64,000 nucleotides of DNA from Georgenia soli (GCF_002563695.1 NZ_PDJI01000004.1:682001-746000); one strand, 5' to 3'. Shown: positions 1 through 9,229, numbered from the stretch's first letter. Numbers and translations are program-made. Notes: generated by a model not told the origin, from the sequence alone.

Positions 1-1
1 C

Positions 2-283
2 CTCGCGGAGCCGAGCGTGCGGGTCGTCTCCCCCGACGCGCGGGGGCTGGCCGACCTGATCGAGTCGGCCGGGTGGGCGGACCGCGTCGCCGAGGACGGC
101 ACGGCCTCGACCGGTACCGCCGTCCTGCGGAGGGTCGCCGCCGCCGAGGTCGGTGCGCGCGCCTTCGCCGCCGGTCTGGAGATCCACGAGCTCAGTGCGC
201 GGGAGGTCGGCCTCGAGGACACCTTCCTGCGGCTGGTCGACGAGCGGCCCGGGCACGTTCAGGCCGGGGAGGAAGCACGATGA
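2..283 (+). CDS. ABC transporter ATP-binding protein, C-terminal end (cut by window start)
   Basis: Only the last ~93 codons are present, in the frame that opens at base 2 and ends with TGA at 281-283. No Walker or signature motifs remain. The visible part resembles the C-terminal domain of drug-export-type ATPases: an 'LADLIESAGWADRV' stretch and a final 'LEDTFLRLVDE' helix, which in that family ends the regulatory tail. The stop overlaps the ATG of the next gene (ATGA), so the two are translationally coupled and should form one exporter. The assignment rests on this tail and on the permease neighbour. The substrate cannot be inferred. Confidence 0.72.
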   Translation, partial: LAEPSVRVVSPDARGLADLIESAGWADRVAEDGTASTGTAVLRRVAAAEVGARAFAAGLEIHELSAREVGLEDTFLRLVDERPGHVQAGEEAR

Positions 284-1101
284 CCGCCGCACTGGCGACC
301 GAGTACCGCAAGCTCGTCACCACACGCCTGTGGTGGATCCTGCTGCTGACCATGGCGGCGTACATGGCCTTCCTGGCGGGCGTCATGGGCTTCACGCTGG
401 CAGAGTCCCCCGAGGCGGCGGGCGCCGGGATGCCGGGCACCGAGCCGGGTGCCCCGATGTCGCCGGAACAGACGGCCCGGACCGTGTACACCCTCGCGAC
501 GTCGTTGGGGTACGTCTTCCCCGTCATCGTCGGGGCGCTCGCCATGACCGGGGAGTTCCGGCACCAGACGATCACCCCCTCCCTGCTGGCAGAGCCCCGG
601 CGCACCGTCTTCCTGACGGCGAAGATGCTCTCCTCCCTCGCCGTCGGTCTGCTGTTCGGGGTGGTCGGCACGCTGGCCACCGTCGGCGCCGGCGCGGGGG
701 TCCTCGCGCTGCTCGGCGAGCCGACCTACCTCGGCGACCCGGTGGTGCTGCGCAGCGCCGGGCTGTCGGTGCTGGCCCTGACGGTCTGGGCCGTGGTGGG
801 CGTCGGCTTCGGCACGCTCCTGACGAACCAGGTGGCCGCCGTGGTCGTCCTGCTCGCGTTCACGCAGTTCGTCGAGCCGATCCTGCGGATCGTGCTCGGG
901 CAGGTCGACGCCCTGGAGGGTGTCTCGAAGTTCCTGCCCGGCGCCGCGGGCGAGGCGATCACCGGCAGCTCCTTCTACGCCGACTCGGGCATGGCGCCCG
1001 GCCTGCTGCCGTCCTGGGCGGGCCTGCTCGTGCTGCTCGGCTACGCCGTGCTGCTCGCCGTGGCCGGACGGCTCACCACCCTGCGACGCGACATCACCTG
1101 A
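280..1101 (+). CDS. ABC transporter permease (ABC-2 type)
   Basis: A 273-residue integral membrane protein that should form the channel for the ATPase encoded just upstream. The N-terminus (MTAALATEYRKLVTTRLWW) is the cytoplasmic amphipathic start typical of ABC-2 permeases. It is followed by about six hydrophobic segments, at roughly residues 20-42, 75-95, 115-140, 160-185, 190-205 and 245-265. An extracytoplasmic loop rich in Gly, Pro and Glu (about 45-68) lies between the first two. 'GALAMTGEFRHQTI' matches the conserved cytoplasmic loop of this family. The ATG overlaps the preceding stop codon. Exporter function is a family inference; the cargo is unknown. Confidence 0.85.
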   Translation: MTAALATEYRKLVTTRLWWILLLTMAAYMAFLAGVMGFTLAESPEAAGAGMPGTEPGAPMSPEQTARTVYTLATSLGYVFPVIVGALAMTGEFRHQTITPSLLAEPRRTVFLTAKMLSSLAVGLLFGVVGTLATVGAGAGVLALLGEPTYLGDPVVLRSAGLSVLALTVWAVVGVGFGTLLTNQVAAVVVLLAFTQFVEPILRIVLGQVDALEGVSKFLPGAAGEAITGSSFYADSGMAPGLLPSWAGLLVLLGYAVLLAVAGRLTTLRRDIT

Positions 1102-1112
1102 CCCGCCGGGCG

Positions 1113-1165
1113 CCCGGCGCGCCGGGCCGCCACGGGACGGCGCAGGCCGCCACGGACGGCGCAGG
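1113..1165. repeat. Palindrome plus two-copy ~20-bp tandem repeat at a convergent gene junction
   Basis: Between the permease stop (1101) and the converging recX stop (1172) lies a perfect 14-bp palindrome, CCCGGCGCGCCGGG (1113-1126). It is followed by two near-identical tandem copies of GCCGCCACGGGACGGCGCAG (1126-1145; the second copy, from 1146, lacks one G). In RNA the palindrome could form a short GC-rich hairpin and act as a bidirectional terminator. The tandem duplication is simply observed; no function is known. Confidence 0.5.
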
Positions 1166-1171
1166 ACAGCG

Positions 1172-1774
1172 TCAGTCCAGCGCCTCCCAGTCGCCCGGTC
1201 CGGCCATCGGGTCCACCCCGTCCTCGGCCAGCACCTCGTCGATGGCGCGCATGGCGACACCGCCCGGAAACCCCTTGCGGGCGAGCATGCCCGCGAGGCG
1301 GCGCCGGCGGACCTGCGGGTCCAGCCCTCGCGTGGCCCGCGCCTTCTTCTCGACCAGGCGTCGCGCGGCGGCACGCTCGTCATCCTCGTCCACCTGCTCC
1401 AGGGCGCCCGCGGCCACCTCCGGCTCGATGCCCTTGCGCCGCAGCTCCTGGGCCAGCGCCCGGCGGGCGAGCCCACGCTCGGCGTGCCGGGTCCGCACGA
1501 GCATCTCGGCGTAGGCGGTGTCGTCGATCAGGCCCACCTCGGTGAACCGGTCGAGCACCCGCGCCGCGACGTCCTCCGGCACGTCCCGCTTCGCCATCGC
1601 CGCCTCGAGCTGGGCCCGGCTGCGCGGCGCCGCGGCGAGCTGCCGCAGGGCGATGCTCCGCGCCACCTCCTCCGCATCAGGCTCGGCGTCCTGGGCGGCG
1701 GCGCCGGTCGACGGCGGCTCGAGCTCGTCGCGCCGTCGACCGCCACGCCGCCGACCGGTTCCGGGGTGCGTCAT
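1172..1774 (-). CDS. recX: Regulatory protein RecX
   Basis: A 200-residue protein, modulator (usually inhibitor) of RecA filament formation. After a basic, disordered N-terminus (~35 residues) come three-helix RecX repeats, with the hallmark stretches 'ARSIALRQLAAAPRSRAQLEAAMAKR', 'LIDDTAYAEMLVRTRHAERGLARRALAQELRRKGI' and 'RRRLAGMLARKGFPGGVAMRAIDEVL'. It starts with ATG at 1774-1772, five bases after the recA stop, the classical recA-recX operon. Its production is therefore expected to follow recA induction. Length and order match actinobacterial RecX. Confidence 0.95.
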   Translation of the reverse strand: MTHPGTGRRRGGRRRDELEPPSTGAAAQDAEPDAEEVARSIALRQLAAAPRSRAQLEAAMAKRDVPEDVAARVLDRFTEVGLIDDTAYAEMLVRTRHAERGLARRALAQELRRKGIEPEVAAGALEQVDEDDERAAARRLVEKKARATRGLDPQVRRRRLAGMLARKGFPGGVAMRAIDEVLAEDGVDPMAGPGDWEALD

Positions 1775-1779
1775 CGCGA

Positions 1780-2841
1780 TCAGAAGTCGACCGGGACCTC
1801 ACCGTCGGCCGGCGCCTTGGCAGCCGCAGCCTCCGCAGCGGCCTCGCCGATCCCGAGCTTGGTGAGGATCTTCTTCTCGATCTCCTCGGCCAGCTCCGGG
1901 TTGTCCCGGAGGAACGCGCGGGCCTTCTCCTTGCCCTGGCCGAGCTGGTCGCCCTCGTAGGTGAACCAGGCGCCGGACTTGCGCACGATGCCGTTCTCCA
2001 CGCCGAGGTCGATCAGACCGCCCTCGCGGGAGATGCCCTGGCCGTAGAGGATGTCGAACTCGGCCTGCTTGAAGGGCGGGGCCATCTTGTTCTTCACGAC
2101 CTTGATGCGGGTCCGGTTGCCGACCGCGTCGCCTGCCTCCTTCAGCGTCTCGATCCGGCGCACGTCCAGACGGACCGAGGCGTAGAACTTCAGCGCCTTG
2201 CCGCCCGTGGTCGTCTCCGGGGAGCCGAAGAAGACGCCGATCTTCTCGCGCAGCTGGTTGATGAAGATCGCGGTCGTGCCGGAGGCCGAGAGCGCACCGG
2301 TGATCTTGCGCAGCGCCTGGGACATCAGGCGTGCCTGGAGACCCACGTGCGAGTCACCCATCTCGCCCTCGATCTCCGCCTTGGGCACCAGGGCGGCGAC
2401 GGAGTCGATGACGACGATGTCGAGGGCGCCGGAGCGGATCAGCATGTCCATGATCTCCAGGGCCTGCTCGCCGGTGTCGGGCTGGGAGACCAGGAGGGCG
2501 TCGGTGTCCACCCCCAGCTTCTTCGCGTACTCGGGGTCGAGCGCGTGCTCGGCGTCGATGAAGGCCGCGATCCCGCCCGCCTTCTGCGCGCTCGCCACGG
2601 CGTGGAGCGCGACGGTCGTCTTTCCGGAGGACTCCGGGCCGTAGATCTCGATCACGCGGCCTCGCGGGAGGCCGCCGATGCCGAGAGCGACGTCCAGGGC
2701 GACAGAACCGGTGGGGATCACCTGGACCTTGGGGCGGGTGTCGTCCCCCAGGCGCATGACCGACCCCTTGCCGAACTGGCGGTCGATCTGGCTGAGCGCG
2801 GCCTCCAGGGCCTTGCTGCGGTCTGCTACAGGAGCGGGCAT
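1780..2841 (-). CDS. recA: Recombinase RecA
   Basis: The 353-residue homologous recombination ATPase and LexA co-protease. Walker [10 protein letters not shown] is at residues 68-76. The '[22 protein letters not shown]' loop 1/loop 2 region and the '[16 protein letters not shown]' C-terminal region are intact, with no intein. ATG at 2841-2839 is preceded by AAAGGTGA at normal Shine-Dalgarno spacing. Upstream are two distinct promoter signals, a PafBC/RecA-NDp-type motif and a LexA box, listed separately. recX follows after 5 nt. The C-terminal tail is acidic and Ala-rich, as usual. Confidence 0.99.
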   Translation of the reverse strand: MPAPVADRSKALEAALSQIDRQFGKGSVMRLGDDTRPKVQVIPTGSVALDVALGIGGLPRGRVIEIYGPESSGKTTVALHAVASAQKAGGIAAFIDAEHALDPEYAKKLGVDTDALLVSQPDTGEQALEIMDMLIRSGALDIVVIDSVAALVPKAEIEGEMGDSHVGLQARLMSQALRKITGALSASGTTAIFINQLREKIGVFFGSPETTTGGKALKFYASVRLDVRRIETLKEAGDAVGNRTRIKVVKNKMAPPFKQAEFDILYGQGISREGGLIDLGVENGIVRKSGAWFTYEGDQLGQGKEKARAFLRDNPELAEEIEKKILTKLGIGEAAAEAAAAKAPADGEVPVDF

Positions 2842-2942
2842 GTCAGTTCACCTTTCGGCAGGCGGGCCGCATCTGCGGCCCTCGGGTCGGTCAGGGCTGG
2901 TCTCGGCAGGGCCCGCCCTCGCCGGACGGCTACCTGCAGGCG

Positions 2943-2965
2943 ACGCTATGCCTGACCACTGACAT
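2943..2965 (-). promoter_or_regulatory. RecA-NDp (PafBC-type) promoter of recA
   Basis: On the minus strand the sequence reads ATGTCAGTG, then 8 nt (GTCAGGCA), then TAGCGT. The LexA-independent actinobacterial DNA-damage promoter is described as TTGTCRGTG-N8-TANNNT, and this site departs from it at one base only. It would start transcription about 95 nt before the recA ATG. In mycobacteria such promoters depend on the WYL regulator pair PafBC. That pafBC exists in this genome is an inference. Confidence 0.82.
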
Positions 2966-3022
2966 CCGCCGGAGCACCCCCGCAAAGCTGTGGAAACGTG
3001 CCGACGTCGTCGCCTGGGGACG

Positions 3023-3054
3023 AAGGTACGCCGAACGGGTGTTCGACGTCGAAC
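3023..3054 (-). promoter_or_regulatory. LexA (SOS) box and second recA promoter
   Basis: CGAAC-GGGT-GTTCG at 3032-3045 is a perfect actinobacterial/Gram-positive SOS box (CGAAC-N4-GTTCG). It overlaps a second 14-bp palindrome, GTTCGACGTCGAAC (3041-3054). A -10-like TACCTT (minus strand, 3028-3023) follows three bases after the box, so LexA bound here would cover the spacer and -35 of a promoter reading into recA. The distance to the recA start is about 180 nt. Confidence 0.82.
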
Positions 3055-3123
3055 GACACGCCGACAGGCCCGACATCCGCGAGCGGGATCTCAGCGAACC
3101 GCCCGACGACGAACCGCGCCCGG

Positions 3124-3366
3124 CTACCGTGCCGGGCCGCGTGGCCGCTCGCGCGGATCGATCCGGTGCCGCCACCGGGTGGCCTCGTCGAGGTCCATCT
3201 CGTCGCACACCGCGTCCCAGACCACCCGCGGCGGGACCCCGTCCTGCAGGGCCCGTGCCGCGGTGCGCCCCCCGACGGCGGAGAGAACCAGGTCCTCCGC
3301 CACCGAGCGGCCGTAGCCCGCGCCGAAGGTCTCCTCCAGCACCTGCCAGAACTCGGAGTGCTTCAC
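3124..3366 (-). CDS. DUF3046 family small protein
   Basis: An 80-residue protein of unknown function, restricted to actinobacteria and typically found beside recA/recX. The family's opening 'KHSEFWQVLEETFGAGYGRSVAEDLVL' and 'PRVVWDAVCDEMDL' are evident. The start is GTG at 3366-3364. A possible GGAGG lies only one base away, but a -10-like CACCCT lies exactly 6 nt upstream, so a leaderless transcript fits better. An in-frame upstream extension to 3627 overlaps lhr and is not family-like, so it was discarded. It is divergent from lhr. Confidence 0.85.
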   Translation of the reverse strand: MKHSEFWQVLEETFGAGYGRSVAEDLVLSAVGGRTAARALQDGVPPRVVWDAVCDEMDLDEATRWRHRIDPRERPRGPAR

Positions 3367-3448
3367 GCCTCCAGGGTGCCACGCCCGGGACGGGCCGGTC
3401 GCCGCCGCACCGGGGCGGATGTGGGTGCGGGGCGGCACAATGTCGAGG

Positions 3449-6400
3449 GTGCTGCCCTTCTCCGAAGCCACCCGGTCGTGGTTCGACGGCGCCTTCGCCG
3501 CACCGACGGCGGCGCAGACCGGGGCGTGGGACGCGATCTCCTCCGGCGAGCACGCGCTCGTGGTGGCCCCGACCGGCTCCGGCAAGACGCTGGCCGCGTT
3601 CCTCTGGGCGATCGACCAGATGCTCACGGGCGAGGTGCCGGAGGCCGCGGACCGGTGCCGGGTGCTCTACATCTCCCCCCTCAAGGCGCTGGCCGTCGAC
3701 GTGGAGCGCAACCTCCGCTCGCCGCTCGTGGGCATCTCGCGGGCCGCCGCGCGGCTGGAGGTCCCGGTCAACGACGTGCGGGTCGGCGTGCGCACGGGAG
3801 ACACCCCGGCCAACGAGCGTCGCCGGCTCGCCGCACACCCGCCGGACATCCTCATCACCACGCCGGAGTCTCTCTACCTCGTCCTGACGTCCGCCGCCCG
3901 GGAGGGCCTGCGCGGGGTGCGCACCGTCATCCTCGACGAGGTCCACGCCGTGGCCGGCACCAAGCGTGGGGCGCACCTGGCGGTGAGCCTCGAGCGGCTG
4001 GACGCGCTGCTGGAGGCCCCGGCGCAGCGGGTGGGCCTGTCCGCCACCGTGCGCCCCGTACCGACGGTGGCCAGCTTCCTCGCGGGGCACCGGACCCTGG
4101 CCGACGGCGGACGGCACGTGCGCGTGGTGGAGCCGGCCAGCAGCAAGGAGCTGCGCGTCGACGTCGTCGTCCCGGTCGCCGACCTCTCGGACCCGTCGGC
4201 GACCCCGCTGCGCTCGGCGGGCCGCGAGCCCGCACCGGCACCCGAGGGGCCGGACCTCTCGGGCGCCGCGGCCGGGGCGCTGCCCGAGCAGCGGCAGCCG
4301 TCGGTGTGGCCGCACATCACCGAGCGGATCGTCGACCTGGTGGCCGAGCACCGTTCGACGATCGTCTTCACCAACTCCCGCCGGTCCGCCGAGCGGCTGA
4401 CCGCGCGCATCAACGAGGAGTGGCAGGCGCGCCACGAGGGCACGGCCGGCACCGCCGTCCTGGACGAGGCGGGCGCGACCTGGGCCGCCGAGCTGCCGGC
4501 ACAGTCCGGCACCTCGCTGCCGGTCGAGGAGGTGCTGGCACGCGCCCACCACGGGTCCATGAGCCGCGAGGAGCGCGTCCGCACCGAGTCGGCCCTGAAG
4601 TCGGGCGAGCTGCGCGCGGTCGTCTCGACCTCCTCGCTCGAGCTCGGCATCGACATGGGGGCCGTGGACCTGGTCGTCCAGGTCGGCTCCCCGCCGTCGG
4701 TCGCGTCGGCGCTGCAGCGCGTCGGGCGGGCAGGCCACCAGGTGGGCGCCGTCTCCCACGGCGTCGTCCTGCCGACCCACCGGGGCGACCTCATGCCCGC
4801 GGCGGTGGCCTCCGTCCGGGCGCGCGACGGGCAGATCGAGGAGCTGCACGTCCCGGCCAACCCGCTCGACGTCCTCGCCCAGCAGGTCGTGGCGATGCTC
4901 GCCGTCGAGGACCTGACGGTCGAGGAGCTCGCCGCCCTGGTGCGCCGCTCGGCCCCCTACGTCACGCTCGGGGACCGCTCGCTCACCGCGGTGCTCGACA
5001 TGCTCGCCGGCCGCTACCCGAGCGAGGACTTCGCGGAGCTGCGGCCGCGGATCGTGTGGGACCGCACCGCCGGTGTCCTCAGCGCCCGGCCCGGCGCGCT
5101 GCGCCTGGCGACGACGTCCGGCGGCACCATCCCGGACCGCGGCATGTACGGGGTCTACCTGGCCGGCGGTCCCGCCACCGACGACGGGCCCGGCACGGAC
5201 GGCGTCACCGCGCGCGCCCGGGGCCGGGGCGGGCGGCGGGTGGGCGAGCTCGACGAGGAGATGGTCTACGAGTCGCGCGTCGGCGACACCTTCACGCTCG
5301 GGACGAGCACCTGGCGCATCGAGGAGATCACCCCGGACCGGGTCCTCGTCAGCCCGGCGCCGGGCCAGCCGGGGCGGCTGCCGTTCTGGAAGGGCGACTC
5401 CCCCGGCCGTCCCGCCGAGCTGGGCCGTGCGCTGGGGCGGACCACCCGGGAGCTGCTCGCGGGCCTGGACGACGGCAGCGCCGCGGACCGGTTGTCCGGG
5501 GCCGGCCTGGACGGCTGGGCCGTCGAGAACCTCACGGCCTACCTCGGCGAGCAGCGTGAGGCGACGGGACGCCTCCCCGACGACCGCACGATCGTCGTCG
5601 AGCGCTTCCGTGACGAGCTGGGCGACTGGCGCGTGGTGATCCACTCCCCGTTCGGCGCGCGCGTGCACGCCCCGTGGGCGATGGTGCTGGCCGGCCGCCT
5701 GCGCGAGCTGACCGGGATGGACGTCCAGGCGGCCCCGAGCGACGACGGCATCGTGCTGCGGCTGCCGGACACCGAGGGGTCCGACGGCGAGGGGCGGGGC
5801 CCGCTGGACCCGACGCTCCTGCTGCTGGAGCCGTCGGAGGTCTCCGGCCTGGTCGTGGAGGCGCTGGCGGGCTCGGCCCACTTCGCGGCCCGGTTCCGGG
5901 AGGCCGCCGCCCGCTCCCTGCTGCTGCCCCGCCGGCGTCCCGACCGCCGCCAGCCGCTGTGGCAGCAGCGCCAGCGCAGCGCCCAGCTGCTCGCCGTCGC
6001 CTCGGCCTACCCGGACTTCCCCGTGGTCCTCGAGGCGGTGCGCGAGTGTCTGCAGGACGACTTCGACGTCCCCGCCCTGACCGACCTCATGGGCGAGATC
6101 GCCCGGCGCGAGGTCCGCATCGTCGAGGTCTCCACCACCTCCCCCTCCCCCTTCGCGCGCTCGCTCCTCATGGGCTACGTCGCGCAGTTCCTCTACGACG
6201 ACGACGCCCCGCTCGCCGAGCGCCGGGCGGCCGCCCTGGCGCTGGACCCGGCGCTGCTGGCCGAGCTCGTCGGCTCCGACCTCGGCGACCTGGCCGACCT
6301 GCTCGACCCCGAGGCGGTCGCGGAGGTCGCGGCGGCCGTCGGGCTGCTGACGGAGAGCGCGAGGGCCCGGGACGCCGAGGCGCTCGTCGACCACGTGCGG

Positions 6401-8305
6401 CGCCTCGGTCCCGTCACGACGGCGGAGCTGGCCGCGCGCAGCACCTCGCCCGAGCTGGTCCCCGGGTGGCTGGAGGAGCTGGCCGCCGACCGGCGCGTGC
6501 TGGACGTGCGGGTGGCGGGCACGCTGCAGTGGGTGGTGCTGGAGGACGCCGCGCGGCTGCGGGACGCGCTGGGCACCGCGCTGCCCGTCGGTCTGCCCGA
6601 GGCCGTCCTGGAGCCCGTGCCGGACCCGCTGGGTGACCTGGTCCGCCGGCACGCCCGCACCCACGGCCCGTTCACCGCGCAGCAGGTCGCCGAGCGGCTG
6701 GGCCTGGCGGTGGGGGCGGTGCACGCCGTGCTCGCCGACCTGGTGCGCACCGGCCTGCTCGTCCAGGGCCGGCTCAGCCCCGGCCCTCCGCCCGCCGACG
6801 GCGCGGTGGAGTACTGCGACGCCGAGGTGATGCGGCGGATCCGGCGCCGGTCGCTCTCCCACCTGCGCAGCGAGGTCGAGCCGGTCCCCGCCCGCACGCT
6901 CGGCGTGTTCACGCCGCGCTGGCAGCAGGTGGCTCCCGTCGGCTCCCGACCCGAGCTGCGCGGCACCGACGGCGTGCTCACGGTGGTCGACCAGCTGGCG
7001 GGTGCGCTCGTCCCGGCCTCGTCGCTCGAGTCGCTCGTGCTGCCGGCGCGGGTGCGGGACTACCGGCCCGGCCTGCTCGACGAGCTGACGGCCGCGGGCG
7101 AGGTGGTCTGGGCGGGCGGCGGGGCCCTGCCCGGCGTCGACGGGCTCGTCACGCTGCTGCCGGCCGACGCCGTCGCGGACCTCTCGCCGGTGGCCGGCGA
7201 GCTGGAGCAGGGGTCGCTGCACCGCCACCTCCTGGACACGCTCGGGGGCGGCGGGGGCCGGTTCTTCCGGGAGCTGCTGCCCCCGGACGAGGTCGACGAG
7301 GCCGGGCTCCCCCGCCGCGTGCCGCCGACGGACGTGCTGGAGGCCCTCTGGGAGCTGGTGTGGGCGGGGCTGGTCACCAACGACACCCTCGCGCCCGTCC
7401 GCGCCCGGCTCGGGGGCGGACGGCCGGCCCATGCCTCACGCGCCCCGTCGGCGCGTCCGCGTTCGGTGCGCACGGGCGCAGGGCTGCGCCGTGGGGCGCT
7501 CTCCCGCGCCGGGCTCGCCGGGGCGGTGCGCGCCGCGTCCTCGGGTGCGCCGGGGGCGTCCGTGAACCTGCCCGCGGCCGCCGGCCGGTGGTCGCTGCTG
7601 CCACGGGACACCGACCCGGCGGACCAGGTGGCGGCGCGCACCGCCCGGACCGCGGTGCTGACGGCGGCGCTGCTCGAGCGGCACGGGGTCCTGGTGCGCG
7701 GTGCGGCCGGCCTCGAGGACCTGCCGGGCGGGTTCGGCGCCGCCTACCAGGTGCTCCGGCGTCTGGAGGAGTCGGGTCAGGTGCGGCGGGGGTATCTCGT
7801 CGAGGGCCTGGGGGCCGCGCAGTTCGCCCTCCCCGAGGTGGTGGACCGGCTGCGGGCCGACGCGGCGGACCTCGCCTCCCGCAGGTCCGACGACGAGCGC
7901 GCGGCCTCGTCCCCCCGGGTCCACCTCCTGGCGGCGACGGACCCGGCGAACCCCTACGGCGCGGCGCTGGCCTGGCCGGCGACGACGGCCGGGGAGGGCC
8001 ACCGCCCCGGGCGCAAGGCCGGTGCGGTCGTCGTCCTCGTGGACGGTGACCTGGTGCTCTACGTCGAGCGCGGCGGGCGCACCCTGCTCTCGTTCAGCGA
8101 GGCCCCGGAGAGCCTGGCCCTGGCCGCGTCGGCGCTGGCCGGTCGCGCGGCCACCGGCGACCTCGGCCCGCTCACGCTCGGCCGCATCGACGGCTCCGCC
8201 GCGCTCGAGGCCCGGGGCCCCCTCAGCGACGCCCTCCTCAGTGCCGGGTTCGGGCCGACGCCGAGGGGCCTCCGGCTCCGTCACCCACAGCCGGCGGCGC
8301 ACTGA
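3449..8305 (+). CDS. lhr: Lhr-type ATP-dependent DNA helicase, long form
   Basis: A ~1618-residue superfamily 2 3'-to-5' helicase of DNA repair. Walker A APTGSGKT (about residue 40-47), motif II DEVH (about 161-164) and the RecA-like second domain ('HHGSMSREERVRTESALKSGELRAVVSTSSLELGID', 'QRVGRAGHQ') are all present. They are followed by the winged-helix/Lhr core and the long C-terminal extension of the large bacterial Lhr (1500-1600 aa). I place the start at GTG 3449, because a -10-like CACAAT (3436-3441) sits 7 nt before it and no Shine-Dalgarno exists; ATG 3440 is the alternative. The 3' end overlaps the converging methyltransferase gene by 25 bp. In related genomes Lhr is often next to nei2, which here lies 5 kb away. 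Confidence 0.95.
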   Translation: MLPFSEATRSWFDGAFAAPTAAQTGAWDAISSGEHALVVAPTGSGKTLAAFLWAIDQMLTGEVPEAADRCRVLYISPLKALAVDVERNLRSPLVGISRAAARLEVPVNDVRVGVRTGDTPANERRRLAAHPPDILITTPESLYLVLTSAAREGLRGVRTVILDEVHAVAGTKRGAHLAVSLERLDALLEAPAQRVGLSATVRPVPTVASFLAGHRTLADGGRHVRVVEPASSKELRVDVVVPVADLSDPSATPLRSAGREPAPAPEGPDLSGAAAGALPEQRQPSVWPHITERIVDLVAEHRSTIVFTNSRRSAERLTARINEEWQARHEGTAGTAVLDEAGATWAAELPAQSGTSLPVEEVLARAHHGSMSREERVRTESALKSGELRAVVSTSSLELGIDMGAVDLVVQVGSPPSVASALQRVGRAGHQVGAVSHGVVLPTHRGDLMPAAVASVRARDGQIEELHVPANPLDVLAQQVVAMLAVEDLTVEELAALVRRSAPYVTLGDRSLTAVLDMLAGRYPSEDFAELRPRIVWDRTAGVLSARPGALRLATTSGGTIPDRGMYGVYLAGGPATDDGPGTDGVTARARGRGGRRVGELDEEMVYESRVGDTFTLGTSTWRIEEITPDRVLVSPAPGQPGRLPFWKGDSPGRPAELGRALGRTTRELLAGLDDGSAADRLSGAGLDGWAVENLTAYLGEQREATGRLPDDRTIVVERFRDELGDWRVVIHSPFGARVHAPWAMVLAGRLRELTGMDVQAAPSDDGIVLRLPDTEGSDGEGRGPLDPTLLLLEPSEVSGLVVEALAGSAHFAARFREAAARSLLLPRRRPDRRQPLWQQRQRSAQLLAVASAYPDFPVVLEAVRECLQDDFDVPALTDLMGEIARREVRIVEVSTTSPSPFARSLLMGYVAQFLYDDDAPLAERRAAALALDPALLAELVGSDLGDLADLLDPEAVAEVAAAVGLLTESARARDAEALVDHVRRLGPVTTAELAARSTSPELVPGWLEELAADRRVLDVRVAGTLQWVVLEDAARLRDALGTALPVGLPEAVLEPVPDPLGDLVRRHARTHGPFTAQQVAERLGLAVGAVHAVLADLVRTGLLVQGRLSPGPPPADGAVEYCDAEVMRRIRRRSLSHLRSEVEPVPARTLGVFTPRWQQVAPVGSRPELRGTDGVLTVVDQLAGALVPASSLESLVLPARVRDYRPGLLDELTAAGEVVWAGGGALPGVDGLVTLLPADAVADLSPVAGELEQGSLHRHLLDTLGGGGGRFFRELLPPDEVDEAGLPRRVPPTDVLEALWELVWAGLVTNDTLAPVRARLGGGRPAHASRAPSARPRSVRTGAGLRRGALSRAGLAGAVRAASSGAPGASVNLPAAAGRWSLLPRDTDPADQVAARTARTAVLTAALLERHGVLVRGAAGLEDLPGGFGAAYQVLRRLEESGQVRRGYLVEGLGAAQFALPEVVDRLRADAADLASRRSDDERAASSPRVHLLAATDPANPYGAALAWPATTAGEGHRPGRKAGAVVVLVDGDLVLYVERGGRTLLSFSEAPESLALAASALAGRAATGDLGPLTLGRIDGSAALEARGPLSDALLSAGFGPTPRGLRLRHPQPAAH

Positions 8306-9204
8306 CCGGGCGCGGGACCACCGGTTGCGTGACGACCGGTTCGCGTGGCGACCGGTGGCACGTCCGCGGGTTGCGCGACGGCGGGCCGCACGGCGACCGG
8401 GTGCCCCACGACGGCGGTGGCGTCGAGATCGTCGTCCCTCACCACCCGCGCGGTCAGGCCGTGACGCACGAGCGCCCCGGCGCTCGCCGGCGCCTGCACG
8501 ACGCTCGTCTCCAGCACCAGCGCACCCCCGGGAACCAGCCACCGGCGGGCACCGGCCGCCACCCGGCGGTGCACGTCCAGCCCGTCGGCCCCGCCGTCGA
8601 GCGCGGTCCTCGGCTCGTGCAGCCGTGCCTCCGGCGGCATCAGCGCGACGGCGTCGGAGGGCACGTACGGCGCGTTGACGACCAGCAGGTCCACCCGGCC
8701 CAGGAGCAGGCTCGGCAGGGCGGCGTAGAGGTCACCGAGGTGGACCGTGCCGCCCACCCCCGCGACGTTGCGCCGCGCGCAGGCGACGGCGACCGGGTCG
8801 ACGTCGGCGGCATGGAGCTCGAGGGGGCCGGCGACGGCCGCGAGCGCGGTGCCGACGGCGCCCGAGCCGCAGCAGAGGTCGACGACCACCGGTGGTGTCC
8901 GGCTCCCCGGTCGGGCCCGGGCCGTCCGCCGCAGGTGCGCCGCCCCCTCGCGCACCAGCAGCTCGGTGCGCCGGCGCGGGACGAACACGCCGTCGTCGAC
9001 ACCGATCCGCAGGCCGGCGAACTGGGCCCAGCCGAGGATGTGCTCGAGGGGCGCACCACCGGCGCGCCGGCGCACCAGGGCGTCCAGCTCGGCCGGGGTG
9101 CGGGCCGCGGCGGCCAGGAGGCGGGCCTCGTCCTCGGCGAAGACGCACCCGGCGGCCCGCAGCACGGCGGCGACGTCCCCGCCCCGGGCTGCCGCCTCGT
9201 CCAT
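8281..9204 (-). CDS. PrmC-related protein N5-glutamine methyltransferase (putative)
   Basis: A 307-residue SAM-dependent methyltransferase. The N-terminal helical substrate-recognition domain (about 1-85) ends in VPRRRTELL. The SAM-binding motif I is DLCCGSGAVG (109-118). The catalytic tetrapeptide appears as NAPY in NAPYVP (177-182) instead of the NPPY of release-factor methyltransferase PrmC/HemK. The NAPY form is known from an actinobacterial PrmC-related family, so this is probably a paralogue with another target. The ATG at 9204-9202 has a GGGAG ribosome site; an in-frame ATG 26 codons upstream is less likely. The C-terminal ~30 residues are Pro/Thr/Gly-rich. Confidence 0.85.
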   Translation of the reverse strand: MDEAAARGGDVAAVLRAAGCVFAEDEARLLAAAARTPAELDALVRRRAGGAPLEHILGWAQFAGLRIGVDDGVFVPRRRTELLVREGAAHLRRTARARPGSRTPPVVVDLCCGSGAVGTALAAVAGPLELHAADVDPVAVACARRNVAGVGGTVHLGDLYAALPSLLLGRVDLLVVNAPYVPSDAVALMPPEARLHEPRTALDGGADGLDVHRRVAAGARRWLVPGGALVLETSVVQAPASAGALVRHGLTARVVRDDDLDATAVVGHPVAVRPAVAQPADVPPVATRTGRHATGGPAPGQCAAGCG

Positions 9205-9229
9205 GGCTGCTCCCTCGCGGTCCCGGGTC

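Noticed and set aside
2930..7432. A 1500-codon open frame on the minus strand opposite lhr
   Set aside because: It is a shadow of the high-GC codon usage of lhr. The translation is a low-complexity Arg/Gly/His/Gln-rich string with no domain, and it also runs through the recA promoter region and the DUF3046 gene.
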